64,000 nt of DNA from Marinobacter oulmenensis (GTDB lineage Bacteria > Pseudomonadota > Gammaproteobacteria > Pseudomonadales > Oleiphilaceae), in the NCBI RefSeq assembly GCF_014201735.1, contig NZ_JACHFE010000009.1, positions 1 through 64,000 on the forward strand, read 5' to 3'. The notes under the pieces are model-generated. The model was not told the DNA's origin and searched no databases. It saw only the letters and a list, made by a program, of their open reading frames with translations. Position 1 is the stretch's first letter. Every line of letters starts with the position of its first letter. Both the position numbers and the translations under genes were made by a program. Shown here one piece after another: positions 45,812 to 54,499 of this stretch.

Positions 45812-47575
45812 ATGGATTGGCAGGCCGCACTGACGCTGCTGACCCTGGCAGGCGTACTCTCCGCTTTGTCCCTTACGCGTGTATCGGCTGATCTGATCTT
45901 GATGTCGGCCCTGGCTCTGCTGCTGATTACCGGTGTTCTCGGGCCGGTAGAGGCACTGGCGGGTTTTGGTAATCCCGGCGTGATTACGATTGCGACGCTT
46001 TATGTGGTGGCCTCCGGCCTTAAGGAGACCGGTGCCATTCAGTGGCTTGCCCGAAAACTACTGGGACACCCTACAAGCCAGCATGGCGCCCAGTTACGCA
46101 TGATCGCGCCGACGGGGCTCCTCTCCGGATTTATGAACAATACTGCCGTCGTGGCCATGTTTATCCCGGCGATTCAGGATTGGGCGCAGCGTCTGGGTAT
46201 TCCGGCTTCACGGTTGTTACTGCCTTTGAGTTACGCCGCGATTCTTGGCGGTACCTGTACCCTGATTGGTACCAGCACCAACCTGGTGGTGGACGGCTTG
46301 CTGCAGAGCCAGCAGGGTATTCAACTCGGGCTCTTTGAGTTGGCGTGGGTGGGCGTACCCCTTCTGTTGGTCGGTGGGGCGTTTCTTGTGTTTTTTGCGC
46401 CCCGTCTGCTCCCGGACAGGGGCGGGTTGACGGAAGAGCTGGACCTGGTCCGGGAATACGGTGTGGAAGTCGAGGTGATGCCTGGCCCCCTGGAAGGCCG
46501 GACCATCGCCCAGGCCGGACTCCGGGCGCTGAGTTATGGATACCTGACGGAGATTAACCGGGGCGGTCGCCTGATTACCGCCGTGGAGCCGGACAGAACC
46601 CTGCAGGCCGGAGACCGGCTGTATTTCGTCGGGGCACCGGAGTGCGCCAGCGAACTGCGGCGGATCCATGGCCTGAAACCGGCCAATGGCAGTGTTCACA
46701 AGCTTGAGATGGAAAACCACCAGCGTTGTCTGGTGGAGGTGGTACTCGGGCCGGAATTCCCGGCCCTGGGGATGACCATTCGTGACAGTCGGTTCCGGAC
46801 CAGGTTCAATGCAGTGATCCTGTCGGTCTCCCGGGAGGGACGGCGCGTCCCCGGTAAGCTTGGGGATATCACCTTCAAGATGGGGGATACCCTGCTGCTG
46901 GAGGCCAGTCACCAGTTTGAGGAGCAGTACCGGTTCCGTCGTGACTTCCTGCTGGTGAGTGCCCTGAACGATTCCACCCCTCCCGACTTTCGTAAAGCTC
47001 CCAGAGCGCTTGCGATTCTAGCGGTGATGGTGTTGCTGAGCGCCACGGGGATATTGTCCATCATGGAGGCGGCCTTCCTGGCGGCCGGGGCGATGATCGT
47101 TTCGGGATGCCTGACGGCTAGCCGTGCCCGTCGCAGTGTGGATTTGCCTGTTCTGGTGATCATTGCCGCCTCCTTTGCCCTGGGCAACGCAATGACAGAC
47201 ACCGGAGCTGCCGAATGGATCGCAGATGGATTGCTGGGGATGGGGCCGCTGACGCCTTGGTTGGCGCTGATCATGATCTATGGCCTGACCACGTTGTTTA
47301 CCGAGCTGATCACCAATAATGCTGCTGCGGTACTGATGTTTCCCATTGCCCTGGCGGTGTCGGAGCAACTGGGCGTCAGCTTTCTGCCTTATGCCGTTGC
47401 TGTGATGTTCGCCGCTTCCGCTTCGTTTATCACGCCGCTCGGGTACCAGACCAATCTGATGGTGTACGGGCCGGGTCGGTACCGGTTTACCGACTATATG
47501 CGGCTGGGTATTCCCCTGTCCTTGCTGGTTGCCTGTGTGGCGTTGGCACTGATTCCGGTCTTCTGGCCATTCTAG
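45812..47575 (+). CDS. SLC13/DASS-family anion (sulfate-type) permease with two RCK_C domains
   Basis: The 587-residue protein has about 11 membrane helices in two halves. Between them are two TrkA_C/RCK_C domains (about residues 215-295 and 305-390). The conserved SNT-type motifs are GFMNNTAVVAMF with TSTNLVVDG, and ITNNAAAVLMFP with GYQTNLMVYG near the end. Members transport dicarboxylates or sulfate with Na+. The neighbouring cysC makes sulfate a likely substrate. An AGGAGA ribosome site precedes ATG 45812. The gene follows cysC by 43 bases. Confidence 0.87.
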   Translation: MDWQAALTLLTLAGVLSALSLTRVSADLILMSALALLLITGVLGPVEALAGFGNPGVITIATLYVVASGLKETGAIQWLARKLLGHPTSQHGAQLRMIAPTGLLSGFMNNTAVVAMFIPAIQDWAQRLGIPASRLLLPLSYAAILGGTCTLIGTSTNLVVDGLLQSQQGIQLGLFELAWVGVPLLLVGGAFLVFFAPRLLPDRGGLTEELDLVREYGVEVEVMPGPLEGRTIAQAGLRALSYGYLTEINRGGRLITAVEPDRTLQAGDRLYFVGAPECASELRRIHGLKPANGSVHKLEMENHQRCLVEVVLGPEFPALGMTIRDSRFRTRFNAVILSVSREGRRVPGKLGDITFKMGDTLLLEASHQFEEQYRFRRDFLLVSALNDSTPPDFRKAPRALAILAVMVLLSATGILSIMEAAFLAAGAMIVSGCLTASRARRSVDLPVLVIIAASFALGNAMTDTGAAEWIADGLLGMGPLTPWLALIMIYGLTTLFTELITNNAAAVLMFPIALAVSEQLGVSFLPYAVAVMFAASASFITPLGYQTNLMVYGPGRYRFTDYMRLGIPLSLLVACVALALIPVFWPF

Positions 47576-47587
47576 GAGCATTTCCCG

Positions 47588-48337
47588 GTGTTTATCGTTT
47601 CCAAGATTGTCATCATGATCCTGTCGCCGCTTGGCTCGTCCCTGCTGGGCGGTCTGCTGGCGCTGGCTCTGGGACTGTTTGGAAGAAAACGGCTGGCACT
47701 GGTGCTGGGTGCTTTGGCGCTGATCTGGCTCTGGGCTTGGTCGCTGCCGGTGACCAGCTATGCGATCCGCGGTTATCTGGAGAACCTGAATCCACCGGTT
47801 AATGTAAGTGCTATGCCGCAGGCCGAGGCCATTGTGGTGCTCGGTGGCGGCACCCGTCCGCTGGGCTTTTACCGCCCCTATCCGAACCTGGGCGCGGCGT
47901 CTGATCGGGAATGGCATGGTGCCCGTTTGTACCATGCCAGCAAAGCTCCCATAGTCGTGCTGACCGGTGGCCATGATGCCCGTTTCAGTACCACTTCATC
48001 CGCGGAAGCCATGCGCCGTTTCATGAAGGCTCTCGGTGTGCCGGACAACGCCATGGTATTGGAAGAAAAAAGCCGGAATACCACTCAGAATGCGGATTTT
48101 ACCGCCGATATACTTGAGGAGCGGGGGATCAACCGGATATTGCTGGTGACCTCGGCGCTACATATGCCTCGAGCCCAGGGCCTGTTTGAACGGCAGGGCC
48201 TGGAGGTGATTCCGGCCGCCACGGATCACGAAGTGAGAGAAGGCCCGGCCTGGCGCCTCTGGATGCCGGATACGGAGGCACTGGATGGCAGTAGCCGGGC
48301 CATCAAGGAAATCGTCGGCCGGCTTGTCGGCCGGTGA
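47588..48337 (+). CDS. YdcF/ElyC-family protein (DUF218)
   Basis: The 249-residue protein has two N-terminal membrane helices (about residues 7-26 and 35-54) and a DUF218 domain with AEAIVVLGGGTRP, GARLYHASKAPIVVLTGG, EEKSRNTTQNADFT and LVTSALHMPRAQGLF. ElyC-like proteins affect peptidoglycan and lipid-carrier use; the exact reaction is unknown. It is 12 bases downstream of the permease. GC-rich. Confidence 0.82.
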   Translation: MFIVSKIVIMILSPLGSSLLGGLLALALGLFGRKRLALVLGALALIWLWAWSLPVTSYAIRGYLENLNPPVNVSAMPQAEAIVVLGGGTRPLGFYRPYPNLGAASDREWHGARLYHASKAPIVVLTGGHDARFSTTSSAEAMRRFMKALGVPDNAMVLEEKSRNTTQNADFTADILEERGINRILLVTSALHMPRAQGLFERQGLEVIPAATDHEVREGPAWRLWMPDTEALDGSSRAIKEIVGRLVGR

Positions 48338-48405
48338 TTGTAACCCCCGCTCGTCTTTCTATCCTCTACACTCAGTTGAGATGACCACTGTCAGGGCCTG
48401 ATTGG

Positions 48406-50349
48406 ATGTTCCAGAAATTTCTGAATTTGCCGCGCTTCTACAAACGCATGATTTCCGTGGTGGCGGATGTGGTGGCGTTGTCCTTTTCCCTGTGGGCGGC
48501 CTATGCACTGCGGCTGGACAAGGCGCTCTGGCTGACGGGTACGGAGCAGTTATTGGTTTGCGGACTGACCGTTGCTTTTACCATTATCGTATTCGTGCGC
48601 CTAGGTCTCTACCGCGCGGTTGTGCGCTATCTGAATGACCGGGCCTTCATCACTGTCAGTATTGGGGTGATTGGCTCAGTGGGCATCCTGATTCTGTTGG
48701 GATACTGGCTGGAAGTTCTGGTTCCTCGTTCCGTGCCCATCATTTATGGCGCCCTGGCGTTTATCTTTGTCTCCGGTAGCCGCATGGGCGTTCGCATGCT
48801 GGTGGCCAGGCCTTCTGCGAAGGATCGCAAGAACCGGGAGCGGGTGATTATTGTTGGCGCCGGGGAAACGGCTTTGCAGCTTTGCCAGGCACTGCAGCAG
48901 GGTGCCAGGTTCCGCCCGATGGCGTTTATTGGCTTTCAGTCGTCCAATCATGAAACCCTGATTAACGGCCTGCCGGTTTACGATATCAGCTTCATTGAAA
49001 AGGCCATTCGCAGTCATCGGGCTGAGCGCCTGTTGCTGGCTCTGGATGCCGATTCCACAGTGGACCGTAAGCGGCTGATGCGCCAGTTGGAGCCTCTGTC
49101 GGTGCCGGTCCAGACGGTGCCTAGCATGGGTGAGCTGGTGGCCGGTCAGAAGCGCATCAATGATATCCGTGACCTGGAAATTGAGGATCTTTTGGGCCGC
49201 GATCCGGTGCGCCCGGACAATGCCCAGGTGGCCGAAACCCTGACCGGACGCGCCGTGATGGTGACTGGGGCTGGTGGGTCTATTGGCTCGGAACTGTGTC
49301 GGCAGATTATCCGCCATCGCCCCGGCCTGCTGGTGCTTTTCGACCAGTCGGAATTCTCGCTCTACAGTATTGAGCGGGAACTTCAGTCGATCAATGAGGC
49401 GGAAGCGCTGGGCGTGGAGATTCAGCCGCTGCTGGGCAGTGTGACCCATCGCCGGCGCTGCGAAGTGGTGATGCGCTCCTTCGGTGTGCAGACGGTCTAT
49501 CACGCTGCCGCCTACAAGCATGTGCCGCTGGTGGAGCACAACGTGATTGAGGGCGTGCAGAACAATGTGTTTGGCACCTGGTATGCGGCGGAAGCGGCTA
49601 TTGCCGCCGGTGTCGAGCGTTTTGTGCTGGTGTCCACTGACAAGGCCGTACGGCCCACCAATGTAATGGGCGCCAGCAAGCGGCTGGCTGAGCTCGTGCT
49701 ACAGGCGCTTGCCCAGCGACAGCAGGAGACGGTCTTCTCGATGGTGCGCTTTGGCAATGTACTGGGGTCGTCAGGCTCGGTTGTACCGCTGTTCCGGGAG
49801 CAGATTCGGGAAGGCGGGCCGGTGACGGTGACTCATCCGGACATCATTCGCTATTTCATGACCATTCCCGAGGCCAGTCAGTTGGTCCTCCAGGCAGGCA
49901 GCATGGGGCAGGGCGGCGAGGTGTTCGTCCTGGATATGGGAGAACCGGTCCGGATTGTGGATCTGGCCCGAAAAATGATTCACCTGATGGGGCTGGATGA
50001 GAAAACCGAAGACGATCCGGAAGGTGACATCGAGATCGTCTTTTCAGGCCTTCGCCCTGGTGAGAAGCTTTATGAAGAACTGTTGATTGGTGATGATCCT
50101 CAGGGAACCAATCACCCGAGGATCATGATGGCCCGCGAAATCTCACTGCCATGGCCGGAGGTGGAAGACATTCTGAATTGTCTGGCGGGTGCCAGCCGCG
50201 GGTTTGATTGTGAGGCGGTGGTTAATCTTCTGAAGGACGCGCATACCGGTTATAACCCAACCACTGATATGGCGGACCTTGTCTGGTGTAACGGAACGCA
50301 GGGAGCGATGGCGTCCGACAGTTGGGATAAAGTAACACGGCTTAATTAA
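48406..50349 (+). CDS. Membrane-anchored UDP-sugar 4,6-dehydratase (PglF/WbpM/CapD family)
   Basis: The 647-residue protein has an N-terminal region with about four membrane helices (residues 12-130), a first Rossmann-like domain (VIIVGAGETALQLCQAL), and a C-terminal SDR dehydratase (VTGAGGSIGSELCRQI near 287, YHAAAYKHVP, STDKAVRPTNVMGASKR, FSGLRPGEKLYEELL). It converts UDP-GlcNAc to the 4-keto-6-deoxy sugar. It supplies the PglE-like aminotransferase at 42711, although it is separated from it by 4.5 kb. It closes the locus. Confidence 0.92.
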   Translation: MFQKFLNLPRFYKRMISVVADVVALSFSLWAAYALRLDKALWLTGTEQLLVCGLTVAFTIIVFVRLGLYRAVVRYLNDRAFITVSIGVIGSVGILILLGYWLEVLVPRSVPIIYGALAFIFVSGSRMGVRMLVARPSAKDRKNRERVIIVGAGETALQLCQALQQGARFRPMAFIGFQSSNHETLINGLPVYDISFIEKAIRSHRAERLLLALDADSTVDRKRLMRQLEPLSVPVQTVPSMGELVAGQKRINDIRDLEIEDLLGRDPVRPDNAQVAETLTGRAVMVTGAGGSIGSELCRQIIRHRPGLLVLFDQSEFSLYSIERELQSINEAEALGVEIQPLLGSVTHRRRCEVVMRSFGVQTVYHAAAYKHVPLVEHNVIEGVQNNVFGTWYAAEAAIAAGVERFVLVSTDKAVRPTNVMGASKRLAELVLQALAQRQQETVFSMVRFGNVLGSSGSVVPLFREQIREGGPVTVTHPDIIRYFMTIPEASQLVLQAGSMGQGGEVFVLDMGEPVRIVDLARKMIHLMGLDEKTEDDPEGDIEIVFSGLRPGEKLYEELLIGDDPQGTNHPRIMMAREISLPWPEVEDILNCLAGASRGFDCEAVVNLLKDAHTGYNPTTDMADLVWCNGTQGAMASDSWDKVTRLN

Positions 50350-50394
50350 AAATATTTAAAGCGGATCTTTTAAACCGTTGGCTCTAATTTATTT

Positions 50395-50408
50395 GTGACG
50401 GGAGTCAC
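50395..50408. repeat. Inverted repeat in the mvaT upstream region
   Basis: GTGAC-GGGA-GTCAC, two perfect 5-base arms with a 4-base loop, lies in an AT-rich 165-base region before mvaT. It could be an operator or a small RNA hairpin; no match to a known site is claimed. Confidence 0.35.
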
Positions 50409-50514
50409 GAAGACTAAATAACTTTGCTAATTCCTGAAATATTTATTACTATCAGTTTGCTGTTTGTTCAATTCGCTATTTATTTAAGTATTTTTACATA
50501 TAAGGTTATCTTTC

Positions 50515-50880
50515 ATGGCAAAGATCAACGATTACTACCAGAAAAAGCAATTGATGGAACAATTGGCATCCGAGCTGGAAAAGCTTGAACAGGATCAGGC
50601 GTTGAAATCCGAACTGGAGTTTGAAAACAAGGTTCGGGATTTGATGAAGGAATACAATAAGGCCCCGAAGGATGTGCTGCAGATCCTGTCTGCCATTGAT
50701 CCTTCCATTGCCGGTACCAAGGCCGAGGCTGCCTCCGGCACCCGCGCCAAGCGCCCGCTGAAGACCTACAAAAACCCCCACACCGGGGAAGTGGTCAAAA
50801 CCCGCGGCGGCAATCACAAGACTCTGAATGAGTGGCGTGATAAGTACGGTAAGGAAGCCGTGCAAAGCTGGCAGGAATAA
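50515..50880 (+). CDS. mvaT: MvaT/MvaU-type H-NS-like nucleoid protein
   Basis: The 121-residue protein has an N-terminal coiled-coil oligomerisation part (KQLMEQLASELEKLEQDQAL) and the C-terminal AT-rich DNA-binding motif TYKNPHTGEVVKTRGGNHKT then LNEWRDKYG, typical of the Pseudomonas MvaT family. It silences AT-rich, often horizontally acquired DNA. The adjoining polysaccharide locus has a strongly AT-rich block. Start is ATG 50515. It ends before a strong terminator. Confidence 0.95.
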   Translation: MAKINDYYQKKQLMEQLASELEKLEQDQALKSELEFENKVRDLMKEYNKAPKDVLQILSAIDPSIAGTKAEAASGTRAKRPLKTYKNPHTGEVVKTRGGNHKTLNEWRDKYGKEAVQSWQE

Positions 50881-50889
50881 TGCCTTTGG

Positions 50890-50918
50890 CCCTGCCTCTC
50901 CCGGAGGGGCAGGGTTTT
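50890..50918 (+). terminator. Strong intrinsic terminator after mvaT
   Basis: CCCTGCCTCTCC (50890-50901) pairs with GGAGGGGCAGGG (50903-50914) with one G-T wobble and is followed by TTTT. It lies between convergent genes and its T tract overlaps the stop of the GGDEF gene, so it may serve both directions. Confidence 0.9.
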
Positions 50919-51870
50919 AAACCACCACCACCCGGTTTCGCCCGCCTTCCTTGGCCTCGTACAGGCCCTCATCCGCTTTCTGTAACCACTGCATGTAGTT
51001 TTCCGGCCCCTCCTCCAGTTGGGAGATGCCCACACTGATGGTATATCGAATGTCGCCCGTTGTTGTTTTGACGGTGCTTTCCTCAATAGCTGTCCGGATT
51101 CGTTCGCAGATGATTCTTGCGCCTTCGGCATCGGTTTCCGGCAGGATGACGCCAAACTCTTCGCCCCCGTAACGGCCCGCGCTGTCGGTCTGGCGAATGT
51201 TGGACAGGGTGACCTGGGCGGTATGACGGATGACTTCATCGCCGGCCAGATGGCCGTGGGTGTCGTTAACCTTTTTAAAGTGATCGATATCGAACATGAC
51301 CAGTGTTGCTGACTGCCCATAGCGGCGAAAGCGTTCATACTCAGCATCCACCAGGTTTTCCCAGGCGCCGCGGTTAAGCAGGCCGGTCAGGCGGTCAGTA
51401 ATGCTCAGCGTTGCCAGCTTGTCATTGGCCCGTTCCAGCGCCCGCTTGCTGCTGGCAAATTCAGTGACGTCGTAAACCAGCAGGCAAACCCGGTCTACCT
51501 CACCGGTCGGGCCGCTGAGCGGGCTGATGGTCAGGTTCTGGAACATGTATTCTTCGGTACCCGTAATGGGGCGGGTGTTTCGGAACTTGAACAGGTAAGG
51601 GCGCTGTTCCCACGAGGTGAAGGCGCGGGTATTCAGCATGGCTACGGCGTCGACCTTGCGGGTCAGCCAGCCTTCGGGGATATCCGGGAAAACCTCGAAC
51701 AGAACCCGATCATTGATCTGGCTGGATGTGATGCCGCTGTGATTTTCCATGAAGCCATTCCAGGCCTGCACCCGAAAGTCCAGATCCAGCACCACCAGAC
51801 CGACTTCAACTGTCTCGAGCATGTCCACCAGCCAGTGGAACGAATCGGTTTGCGGATTCTTGAAAGCCAT
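50917..51870 (-). CDS. PAS-GGDEF diguanylate cyclase
   Basis: The 317-residue soluble protein has a PAS sensor domain (about residues 12-135, LVVLDLDFRVQAWNGFMENH), a short coil and a GGDEF domain with intact active site RYGGEEFGV near 231. The inhibitory RxxD site (RQTD) lies 5 residues before GGEEF, so product feedback is likely. It makes c-di-GMP from GTP. It is 2 bases downstream of the response-regulator gene, which probably controls it. c-di-GMP could influence the nearby polysaccharide or pilus genes, though no link is visible. Confidence 0.92.
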   Translation of the reverse strand: MAFKNPQTDSFHWLVDMLETVEVGLVVLDLDFRVQAWNGFMENHSGITSSQINDRVLFEVFPDIPEGWLTRKVDAVAMLNTRAFTSWEQRPYLFKFRNTRPITGTEEYMFQNLTISPLSGPTGEVDRVCLLVYDVTEFASSKRALERANDKLATLSITDRLTGLLNRGAWENLVDAEYERFRRYGQSATLVMFDIDHFKKVNDTHGHLAGDEVIRHTAQVTLSNIRQTDSAGRYGGEEFGVILPETDAEGARIICERIRTAIEESTVKTTTGDIRYTISVGISQLEEGPENYMQWLQKADEGLYEAKEGGRNRVVVV

Positions 51871-51872
51871 GG

Positions 51873-52901
51873 TTACTCCACCAGGTATTGGAGATTCTTT
51901 TCCAGGAAGGCGATGGAATCTTCTGTTAGCAGAACCAGCATGTCACAGCGAATGTCGCGCTTCTCGATGGTATAGGCGATCTCGATGCAGAGTAGCCTTT
52001 CTTCGCGCTTGTTGTGATATTCCAGCAGTTCGTTGATCGGGCGGTGCTGGCCCAGAACAGTCGGGTGCCCAAGGCCGAGTTTGAGGTCCAGCTGGTCGCC
52101 AATGCCATTCAGGAATGCGCCGAACAGAATGCTGGACATGTCCATCAATACTTCGACATTGACCGATTCGCCTTCCAGGACATCGTAGTGCAGTAGTTCT
52201 GCCATATCCTTGAAGGAGGCATCCTCAAAAAGCAGTAATGCTTCGCCAGCGATACCCGCCCCCGTAAAGCCCTGGCATACCGCGGAATATTCGTTTTCCT
52301 TTTGTGCGGCGGATATGGCCATGTGCAGCTCGGAGTTGGCGATAAAATCAACTTTGGGTACGGGCTGTTTCACAAAGACGTTGAGCAGTCGGGCCAGGAG
52401 GTCAGATGACCGTCCCATGGCCACATTGGCGATCTCCTGAAGGTAGTCGTTCAGGCTGACGGAGATTTCGCGCTGGTTTGATTGCCGATTGTGCAGGCTG
52501 GAATCGCGGAGGGCAGAGGTTTCCAGTTCCCCGAGTCGGTAAAAACCATATTCTTCCAACAGGCCGGATACAGAGGCGGTATCCGTCGGCTTTTTGATGA
52601 AGTCAATGGCGCCCAGTTTGCGTACGCGTTCGCGGGCTTCTGGCTGGATGTCGCCGGAGACGACGATGGTCAGGACTTTCAGATCTTCTTTGCGGATGTG
52701 CTCCAGAACCTGATAGCCATCAAGGCCAGGCATGTTCAGGTCCAGGAACAGGAGGTCTGCCTGGCCTTCACGCAGCATCTGCAGGGCGTCTTCGCCACCT
52801 TCGGCGAAAAGGACGTCGCTGGCCAGACCTTCAGGGAGAGCCCGGGCCATCTGTTTTCTGGCGAGAGACGAGTCATCGCAGATGAGAATATGAGTATTCA
52901 T
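51873..52901 (-). CDS. Response regulator with CheC/CheX-like output domain
   Basis: The 342-residue protein has a receiver domain (about residues 1-125, phospho-Asp D54 in LLFLDLNMPG, conserved Lys in FIKKPTD). A second domain (about 140-342) resembles CheC/CheX phosphatases: YLQEIANVAMGRSSDLLARL keeps an E-x2-N pair, and EVLMDMSSILFGAFLNGIGD forms the second helix. It probably dephosphorylates a partner receiver. It forms a two-gene operon with the GGDEF protein. Start is ATG 52901. Confidence 0.82.
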   Translation of the reverse strand: MNTHILICDDSSLARKQMARALPEGLASDVLFAEGGEDALQMLREGQADLLFLDLNMPGLDGYQVLEHIRKEDLKVLTIVVSGDIQPEARERVRKLGAIDFIKKPTDTASVSGLLEEYGFYRLGELETSALRDSSLHNRQSNQREISVSLNDYLQEIANVAMGRSSDLLARLLNVFVKQPVPKVDFIANSELHMAISAAQKENEYSAVCQGFTGAGIAGEALLLFEDASFKDMAELLHYDVLEGESVNVEVLMDMSSILFGAFLNGIGDQLDLKLGLGHPTVLGQHRPINELLEYHNKREERLLCIEIAYTIEKRDIRCDMLVLLTEDSIAFLEKNLQYLVE

Positions 52902-53037
52902 TCTGCCATCCTGACCATTATAAAGTTTGGGAGTATACCAGCCAAAAAATACATGTAGATAGCCGCGACATTGTGAATTTGCAATGTTTTGCCGCGGCCC
53001 GCAGAATTTGCTTCATTTGCTGACTCAGGAGTTTCCC

Positions 53038-54492
53038 TTGATCCGCTCTTTTTACTGGCACGACTATGAAACCTTCGGTGTGGACCCCGTCCATGACCAC
53101 CCGGCCCAGTTTGCTGGTGTGCGTACCGATGCGGATCTGAACATCATCGAAGACCCGCTGGTTATCTACTGCCAGCCGTCGGATGATTACCTGCCTTCGC
53201 CGGAGGCCTGCCTGATTACCGGCATAACTCCGCAGAAAGCGGCCTCTGAAGGTTGCCCGGAAGCGGAATTCATAGCCCGGATCAACGAGGCCTTCAGTCA
53301 GCCGGGCACCTGTGTGGTGGGCTACAACAGCCTTCGTTTTGATGACGAAGTGACCCGTCATACTCTTTACCGGAATCTGCGGGACCCCTATGCCCGGGAA
53401 TGGCAGAACGGCAATTCCCGCTGGGACATCATCGATATGGTTCGCCTGACCTGGGCGTTGCGCCCGGAAGGCATTGAGTGGCCAAAGAAAGAGGACGGTA
53501 GCCCGAGCTTCAAACTCGAAGAGTTGACGGCTGCCAACGGCATCGCCCACGAAGCGGCACACGATGCCATGTCGGATGTGGAAGCCACGATTGCCCTGGC
53601 GAAGCTGATCCGGGAAAAGCAGCCGAAGCTGTTTGATTTTGTTCTGAACAACAAGGACAAGCACTCTGCCCGGCAGATGCTGGATACTGGCACGATGAAG
53701 CCGGTGTTCCACATCTCGGGCAAATACCCGGCCCGCCGGGGATGCTGTGCTCTGGTTGCGCCGGTGGCGGATCATCCCAGCAACAAGAACGAAGTGATTG
53801 TTTACGATCTTCGTGAAGACCCTTCCGAACTGATCGCCGCCAGTGCTGAGGAAATCCGTGAGCGGGTGTTTACTTCACAGGCCGATCTGGGGGAAGACAT
53901 TAGCCGTTTTCCCCTCAAGGGCGTTCAGTTGAACAAATGCCCGGTGCTGGCGCCGGCCAATATGCTGTCCACGCTGTCCGTAGAGAAACTGGCCACACTG
54001 GAATTGGACGGGGATGTGATGCGGGCCAATCTGGCCAAGCTGCGCAAGGCGCCGGATCTCCCGGCACGTATCGCTGAAGCGTTCGGTCAGCCGTTTGACG
54101 GCAATGATCTGACCGATCCGGACGAGCAGTTATATGCTGGCGGCTTTATCAGCCGTGGTGACCGGGAAAAACTGGACTGGCTTCTGGGCCGTTCCCCGGA
54201 AACCCTGGGAGAGGATGCCGGCACGCTGCGTTTCGAAGACGACCGGTTGCCGGAAATGCTGTTCCGCTACCGAGCGCGGAATTATCCGGCAACCCTGGAA
54301 GGTGAAGAACGTGAACGCTGGGAACAGTTCCGCAGTCAGCGGCTGATGCAGCCCAAGAAAGGGTGGCGCTCGCTGGAGACCTTCGGCCACGAATTACAGC
54401 GCCTGGCGGCTAACCCGGACCTCACCGCAGAAAAGATGCAGGTCCTGGAGGACCTGCATCTTTATGGCGAGTCGTTGATTCCTTACTTCTGA
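53038..54492 (+). CDS. sbcB: Exodeoxyribonuclease I (SbcB)
   Basis: The 484-residue 3'-5' single-strand DNase has the DEDDh motifs: HDYETFG (about residues 7-13), VGYNSLRFDDEVTRH, and HEAAHDAMSDVEATIALAK. A central SH3-like part and a C-terminal region (YAGGFISRGDREK, RYRARNYPATL) match SbcB. TTG 53038 is chosen because AGGAG lies 7 bases upstream and the usual family start is here; the ATG at 52984 gives a non-family extension. It acts in recombination and mismatch repair. Confidence 0.93.
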   Translation: MIRSFYWHDYETFGVDPVHDHPAQFAGVRTDADLNIIEDPLVIYCQPSDDYLPSPEACLITGITPQKAASEGCPEAEFIARINEAFSQPGTCVVGYNSLRFDDEVTRHTLYRNLRDPYAREWQNGNSRWDIIDMVRLTWALRPEGIEWPKKEDGSPSFKLEELTAANGIAHEAAHDAMSDVEATIALAKLIREKQPKLFDFVLNNKDKHSARQMLDTGTMKPVFHISGKYPARRGCCALVAPVADHPSNKNEVIVYDLREDPSELIAASAEEIRERVFTSQADLGEDISRFPLKGVQLNKCPVLAPANMLSTLSVEKLATLELDGDVMRANLAKLRKAPDLPARIAEAFGQPFDGNDLTDPDEQLYAGGFISRGDREKLDWLLGRSPETLGEDAGTLRFEDDRLPEMLFRYRARNYPATLEGEERERWEQFRSQRLMQPKKGWRSLETFGHELQRLAANPDLTAEKMQVLEDLHLYGESLIPYF

Positions 54493-54499
54493 TGCCGTC

